DNA from: Flavobacterium sp. UBA2787
GTDB lineage: Bacteria; Bacteroidota; Bacteroidia; Flavobacteriales; Flavobacteriaceae
Direction of reading: 5' to 3'
Assembly: GCA_002352205.1 (NCBI GenBank)
Contig: DEHZ01000005.1
Location: 186,001 to 250,000 of the forward strand
Length of the DNA: 64,000 bases
Position 1 is the stretch's first letter; each line of letters opens with the position of its first letter. Under the pieces are notes generated by a model, which was given only the letters and a program-made list of their open reading frames with translations, was not told the origin of the DNA and searched no databases. The translations under genes and the position numbers were made by a program. Shown piece after piece: positions 60,153 to 64,000 of the stretch.

Positions 60153-61325
60153 TTATCTAAATAATAAAGGTGCAAATTCTGAAAGATAATCTCGCCAGTT
60201 TGACCAAGTATGCCCACCTTCCGATTCTTTGTAGGTATAGTTGAAATTCATCGAATTAAGTAGATTTCTAAAATCGGTGGCTTCTTTGTATAAGAAATCC
60301 GTTTTGCCAATCGCTTTCCAATATAATTTATAATTATTCTCTTTTTGAGCTTTTAGCTTTTTTTCGATGTTTAAATACATTTCACTCTCAGCTTCTTTAG
60401 GTTGAAAAAGAGCCGCCGAAAACACGCCCATATAATCAAATGTTTTTGGATAATTAGCAGAAATAATGATGGTATGAAATCCTCCCATCGATAACCCTGC
60501 AATGGCTCTTGATGATTTTTCTTTTTTTACACGGTATTCCGATTCAATAAATTGAATTACATCGCCGAATGCTTTTTCGGTGTTTCCCGAAAACATATCC
60601 GGTTGAATAAAGTCCGGAGTATAAAAACCTTCTTTTGACTCTCCGGGAGCTGCTGATTGACTGGCATTTCCGTTTGGCATGACAACTATCATTGGTTTTG
60701 CTTTTCCTTGAGCAATTAGGTTGTCTAAAATTTGAGCAGTTCTTCCCAGGGTTATCCAAGCCTCTTCATCACCACCTGCTCCGTGCAATAGATAAAGAAC
60801 AGGATAATTCTCCTTACTTTCTTCATATCCGGGCGGAGTATAAACCGTTAATCTTCGGTTCATTTTTAAAGTAGGCGATTCATACCATCGTTTTGAAACT
60901 GTTCCGTGTGGCACATCATTTACTTTATATAATTCGGCTTTTCCACCGGGAACAATAAAAATATTGACAACAGTTGCCACATCTCTACTAAAATGAACGT
61001 TATTTGGGTCGTTAACAGCCAAACCATCTGCTATAAATTTATAACTGTATAATTCGGGCTGAAGAGTAGAAGTCGTAAAAGTCCAAATTCCTTTTTCATT
61101 TTTTTTCATTTCGGTTTTTCCTTCAAGCAATCCTTGTTGATTAAGAAAATCTCCTTCTAAAAATACTTTCTTTACGTTCGGAGCTTCAAAACGAAATGTA
61201 ACGGTATTATCGCCATGAATTTCGGGCGAAATAATTTTTTTCTCACCCGAAAAATCTACATTTTCCTGAGCATAAATGATTGAAAAGCAAAGTGAAAGAA
61301 GAAGCGAATACGTAGACTTTTTCAT
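60153..61325 (-). CDS. Secreted esterase of the alpha/beta-hydrolase (Esterase D/feruloyl esterase-like) family
   Basis: The 390 residues have a signal peptide (LLSLCFSIIYAQ), an early-set Ig-like domain similar to carbohydrate-binding module 48 (VTFRFEAPNVKKVFLEGDF, ELYSYKFIADGLAVNDPNN), and a catalytic domain with YPVLYLLHGAGGDEEAW (oxyanion), nucleophile AIAGLSMGGFHTI and catalytic His in EGGHTWSNWRDYL. This architecture is that of secreted feruloyl or acetyl-xylan esterases of Bacteroidetes; the substrate is probably an esterified polysaccharide, unproven here. It is downstream of the CoA-transferase pair but not obviously related. Confidence 0.85.
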   Translation of the reverse strand: MKKSTYSLLLSLCFSIIYAQENVDFSGEKKIISPEIHGDNTVTFRFEAPNVKKVFLEGDFLNQQGLLEGKTEMKKNEKGIWTFTTSTLQPELYSYKFIADGLAVNDPNNVHFSRDVATVVNIFIVPGGKAELYKVNDVPHGTVSKRWYESPTLKMNRRLTVYTPPGYEESKENYPVLYLLHGAGGDEEAWITLGRTAQILDNLIAQGKAKPMIVVMPNGNASQSAAPGESKEGFYTPDFIQPDMFSGNTEKAFGDVIQFIESEYRVKKEKSSRAIAGLSMGGFHTIIISANYPKTFDYMGVFSAALFQPKEAESEMYLNIEKKLKAQKENNYKLYWKAIGKTDFLYKEATDFRNLLNSMNFNYTYKESEGGHTWSNWRDYLSEFAPLLFR

Positions 61326-61344
61326 TTTTATAATTTTTTAAATT

Positions 61345-62004
61345 TTAATCTAAAACCATCTCCGGAATTTCTCCTTCCACAATCAATGTTCCTTCAGTAG
61401 CTTTGATAATTTCTTCAACAGAAACACCGGGAGCTCTTTCAAGAAGTTTAAAACCGTTTGGTGTCACATCCATGACGGCTAATTCGGTGACAATTTTTTT
61501 TACGCAACCCACACCCGTTAGTGGAAGCGTACAGTTTTTTAAAACTTTTGATTCACCGGCTTTGTTCACATGCATCATGGCAACGATGATATTTTCTGCC
61601 GAAGCGACTAAATCCATTGCTCCGCCCATTCCTTTCACCATTTTTCCGGGGATTTTCCAGTTGGCTATATCTCCGTTTTCGGAAACTTCCATAGCTCCTA
61701 AAATCGTTAAATCTACTTTTTTACTTCGTATCATTCCAAAACTAAAAGCAGAATCAAAAAAGGAAGCTCCTGGCAACGTGGTAATAGTTTGTTTTCCTGC
61801 GTTGATGATATCCGCATCTTCTTCTCCTTCATACGGAAATGGTCCCATACCAAGCACGCCGTTTTCACTTTGAAATTCAACTGAAATATCGGTTCGAACA
61901 AAATTGGCAACCAACGTCGGGATTCCGATTCCTAAATTTACGTAGTAACCGTCTTTTACTTCTTTTGCAATTCGTTTTGCAATTTGATTTTTATCTAAAG
62001 CCAT
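61345..62004 (-). CDS. scoB: 3-oxoacid CoA-transferase subunit B
   Basis: The 219-residue beta subunit of a type I CoA-transferase. The catalytic glutamate lies in EFQSENGVLGMGPFPYEG (SENG motif), and the family blocks GYYVNLGIGIPTLVANF, VAMMHV-like MVHN region (IIVAMMHVNKAGESKV) and LPLTGVGCVKKIVTELAV follow. With subunit A it moves CoA from succinyl-CoA to acetoacetate. The latter is an end product of homogentisate breakdown, a possible link to hmgA/hpd elsewhere in the window. A repeat cluster of about 95 bases separates it from its upstream partner. Confidence 0.9.
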   Translation of the reverse strand: MALDKNQIAKRIAKEVKDGYYVNLGIGIPTLVANFVRTDISVEFQSENGVLGMGPFPYEGEEDADIINAGKQTITTLPGASFFDSAFSFGMIRSKKVDLTILGAMEVSENGDIANWKIPGKMVKGMGGAMDLVASAENIIVAMMHVNKAGESKVLKNCTLPLTGVGCVKKIVTELAVMDVTPNGFKLLERAPGVSVEEIIKATEGTLIVEGEIPEMVLD

Positions 62005-62010
62005 TTTTTT

Positions 62011-62105
62011 AATGTGTCAATTTGTTAATTAGTCGATGTGTCAATGTGGGAAGATGTGTGAGAAATTAATTGACTCATTGCCACATTTTCTTATTGCCAC
62101 ATTAT
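62011..62105. repeat. Longest TTGACACA-type repeat cluster, between CoA-transferase subunit genes
   Basis: AATGTGTCAATTTGTTAATT, AGTCGATGTGTCAATGTGGG and TTGACTCATTGCCACATT blocks, in both orientations, fill the entire spacer. It is transcribed with the two genes and ends 6 bases before scoB's start on the minus strand. Confidence 0.6.
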
Positions 62106-62800
62106 CTCTGTCTAACTGTTCTTTGTTCGATTCTTTTTTCAAACTTTTCGCCTTGAAAAATTCGGTTCACCATAATTCCGGGAATGTGAATTTGATTTGG
62201 GTCTAATGTTCCGGCGGGAACCAATTCTTCCACTTCTGCAATGGTAATTTTAGCCGCACCAGCCATACAAGAATTGAAATTCCTAGCGGTTCCTTTAAAA
62301 ATTAAGTTTCCGGCTTCGTCTCCTTTCCATGCTTTTACGATGGCGAAATCGGCTTTATAGGCTTCTTCCATCACATACATTTTTCCGTCAAATTTTCGTA
62401 TTTCTTTATTGATGGCAACTTCAGTTCCAAATCCGGCAGGTGTAAAAAAGGCTGGAATTCCGTGTTGAGCGGCTCTACATTTTTCGGCTAATGTGCCTTG
62501 AGGTGTGAGTTCAACATCTAATTCTCCTGAAAGCATTTGACGTTCAAATTCGGCATTTTCACCAACATAAGACGAAATCATTTTCTTAATTTGTTTCTTT
62601 TGAAGCAATAATCCTAATCCAAAATCATCCACACCGGCATTATTGGAAATGCAAGTAAGATTAGAAACGCCCATTTTTACTAATTCAGCGATGCTGTTTT
62701 CAGGAATGCCGCAAAGGCCAAAACCCCCGAGCATAATGGTCATATTATCGGTAATTCCAACAAGAGCTTCTTGAACAGAATTTACTTTTCGTGTAATCAT
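62102..62800 (-). CDS. scoA: 3-oxoacid CoA-transferase subunit A
   Basis: The 232-residue alpha subunit: [20 protein letters not shown] (CoA-binding GxGxxGIPE block), [51 protein letters not shown] and [21 protein letters not shown] use ATG 62800 (MITRKVNSV); the frame opens 18 codons earlier, but those residues ([12 protein letters not shown]) are not part of the family. The partner subunit follows after a repeat-filled spacer of 97 bases, unusually long for a two-subunit enzyme, where the genes generally overlap or abut. Confidence 0.9.
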   Translation of the reverse strand: MITRKVNSVQEALVGITDNMTIMLGGFGLCGIPENSIAELVKMGVSNLTCISNNAGVDDFGLGLLLQKKQIKKMISSYVGENAEFERQMLSGELDVELTPQGTLAEKCRAAQHGIPAFFTPAGFGTEVAINKEIRKFDGKMYVMEEAYKADFAIVKAWKGDEAGNLIFKGTARNFNSCMAGAAKITIAEVEELVPAGTLDPNQIHIPGIMVNRIFQGEKFEKRIEQRTVRQR

Positions 62801-62890
62801 ATCGTTTGTTTGTTTTTCGAATTTTAAAGGTATAAAAAAATGGGCTTTTTGCAAAGTCCATTCTTTTATTATTGTTTTTATGTGAATTTT

Positions 62891-64000
62891 CTAAAAATTG
62901 AATTCATCTAAATCCTGATCAAAGTCTAATGTGTCTTTTACGGTTTTCCAACAATCAACTTTCACGGTGATGTTTTCCGGTCTTTCAAATGGGTCTTTGG
63001 AAACATTAAGTTTTTTGTCTTTATAACATTTATCCATATAAATTCCCCAAATTGGCAAAGCCATTGTGGCTCCTTGACCCATGGCAGTTGTGTTGAATCG
63101 GGCGGATCTGTCTTCACATCCTACCCAAACACCGGTGCATAAATTGGGTACAAACCCCATAAACCAACCATCAGAGTTATTTTGAGTGGTTCCGGTTTTT
63201 CCTGCAATTGGGTTGTCTAATTTATAGTCGTAACTTCTAAAACCTGCTCTACCAGCACGTAATCGAGTTCCTGTTCCGTCTTCAGTCACGCCTTCCATTA
63301 ATTTCACAACCGCATATGCAATGTCTTGACTGAGTACATCGTGACTTTCCGGAATGTTTTCATAAATGATGTTTCCATTTTTATCTTCGATACGGGTAAT
63401 TAATTGCGGTTTTATATAAATTCCTTTGTTTGCAAATGTACTGAAAGCGGCAACCATGTCTTGAACGGTAATTTCTACCGCTCCTAAACAAATTGAAACT
63501 TGTTCCGGAATATCAGCAGAAACACCTAATTTATGTGTTAAATCAATAACAGCTTTTGGTCCCGTTCTGTCGATTAATTTTGCAGAAATGGTATTGATAG
63601 AATTAGCCAGTGCTTTCTTTAAATTAATCATTCCACGGTATTTTCCGTCTGAATTTCTTGGTGTCCAATTAGCACTAACATTGTGTCTTCCTCTTGGAAT
63701 TGTAAATGGAGAATCAATAATTGAGTCACATGGCGACATATTCAATTGTTCGATGGCTGTGGCGTAAACAAAAGGTTTAAAAGTAGATCCAACTTGTCTT
63801 GCACCTTGTCCGGCATGGTCGTACTGAAAATGTTTGTAGTTGATTCCGCCTACCCAAGCTTTCACATGACCTGTTTGTGGTTCCATTGAAATCATTCCGC
63901 TTCTTAGGAAATGTTTATAATAACGGATGGAATCCATTGGAGTCATAATTGTGTCGCGTTCACCTTTCCAAGTGAAAACTCTCATTTCTGTTTTTATGTC
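62891..64000 (-). CDS. Class A penicillin-binding protein, C-terminal part (cut by window edge)
   Basis: The reading frame is open to the last base of the window, so the N-terminal membrane anchor and transglycosylase domain lie beyond it. What remains is the transpeptidase domain: Ser nucleophile in RQVGSTFKPFVYATA (SxxK), second motif ALANSINTIS (SxN) and PIAGKTGTTQNNSDGWFMGF (KTG). A short acidic tail (TLDFDQDLDEFNF) closes the protein. It cross-links peptidoglycan in the periplasm. It is like PBP1A (mrcA/ponA type), but I cannot distinguish paralogues from this part. Confidence 0.92.
   Translation of the reverse strand, partial: DIKTEMRVFTWKGERDTIMTPMDSIRYYKHFLRSGMISMEPQTGHVKAWVGGINYKHFQYDHAGQGARQVGSTFKPFVYATAIEQLNMSPCDSIIDSPFTIPRGRHNVSANWTPRNSDGKYRGMINLKKALANSINTISAKLIDRTGPKAVIDLTHKLGVSADIPEQVSICLGAVEITVQDMVAAFSTFANKGIYIKPQLITRIEDKNGNIIYENIPESHDVLSQDIAYAVVKLMEGVTEDGTGTRLRAGRAGFRSYDYKLDNPIAGKTGTTQNNSDGWFMGFVPNLCTGVWVGCEDRSARFNTTAMGQGATMALPIWGIYMDKCYKDKKLNVSKDPFERPENITVKVDCWKTVKDTLDFDQDLDEFNF

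Noticed and set aside
61403..61873. 156-codon plus-strand ORF opposite scoB
   Set aside because: scoB has all catalytic motifs; the opposite frame is Ser/Pro/Phe-rich, as expected for a shadow.

Overview
The window reads as chromosome from a member of the Flavobacteriaceae, most likely Flavobacterium or a close relative. The DNA is AT-rich. Several genes are preceded by the Bacteroidetes -7 promoter consensus TAnnTTTG. Two proteins end in type IX secretion (T9SS) type A sorting domains, and many lipoproteins have short lipoboxes. Familiar housekeeping genes are recO, ileS, lspA, uvrC, pgi, dinB, hemF, hemB, hmgA, hpd and a class A PBP. No rRNA, tRNA or CRISPR array was seen. Assignments rest on reading motifs by eye; no database search was run.

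Layout. 0-2.5 kb: recO, then a minus-strand cupin/AraC-type regulator pair, separated by interspersed repeats. 2.5-13 kb: ileS, a DksA/TraR-like protein with a degenerate zinc finger, and lspA. Between the last two sit a secreted protein, an exosortase with a VIT-domain partner carrying a PEP-type sorting tail, and a LVIVD beta-propeller lipoprotein. 13-19 kb: 5-formyl-THF cyclo-ligase, a PLP decarboxylase, uvrC and a patatin/beta-barrel protein. 19-22.3 kb: tyrosine catabolism (hmgA, hpd) with a four-helix-bundle gene between them, each of the three preceded by TTGACACA-type repeats. 22.3-23.3 kb: no intact gene, but a candidate small RNA, terminators and a broken short ORF.

23.3-35.5 kb is the accessory heart of the window. 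A T9SS-sorted repeat protein is followed by two very large secreted YD/Rhs proteins, the second ending in a toxin-like C-terminal tip with a small membrane protein behind it (candidate immunity). Downstream is a graveyard of Rhs modules: a decayed core of another subfamily, a RAYT (REP-associated transposase) element with a frameshift, an orphan second tip that shares the first tip's entry sequence followed directly by another small membrane protein, a truncated core copy, and an IS1-family element. Four copies of the IS1-type end sequence, all in one orientation, mark the module junctions. This looks like a Bacteroidetes polymorphic-toxin locus with displaced tips, and it is the best candidate for an undescribed system.

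35.5-45.9 kb returns to core genes: DUF3108 protein, tryptophan 2,3-dioxygenase, M23 peptidase, pgi, small membrane and RlpA-like proteins, a minus-strand CYTH/GldH-like/YciI-like operon, a large membrane protein of the so-called recombinase family, and dinB. 46-50.4 kb: two unknown lipoproteins, hemF, a DUF4421 protein, hemB and a cytochrome c. 50.4-64 kb: a two-component system, a DUF1573 protein, a membrane protein/XRE pair with a palindromic candidate operator, a PolB-like exonuclease, a T9SS subtilisin, a tandem ABC ATPase, a secreted esterase, a CoA-transferase pair and the 3' part of a class A PBP cut by the window edge.

Functionally, hmgA, hpd and kynA cover tyrosine and tryptophan breakdown. 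The CoA-transferase pair could use the acetoacetate released by the tyrosine route. hemB and hemF supply heme that cytochrome c and KynA need.
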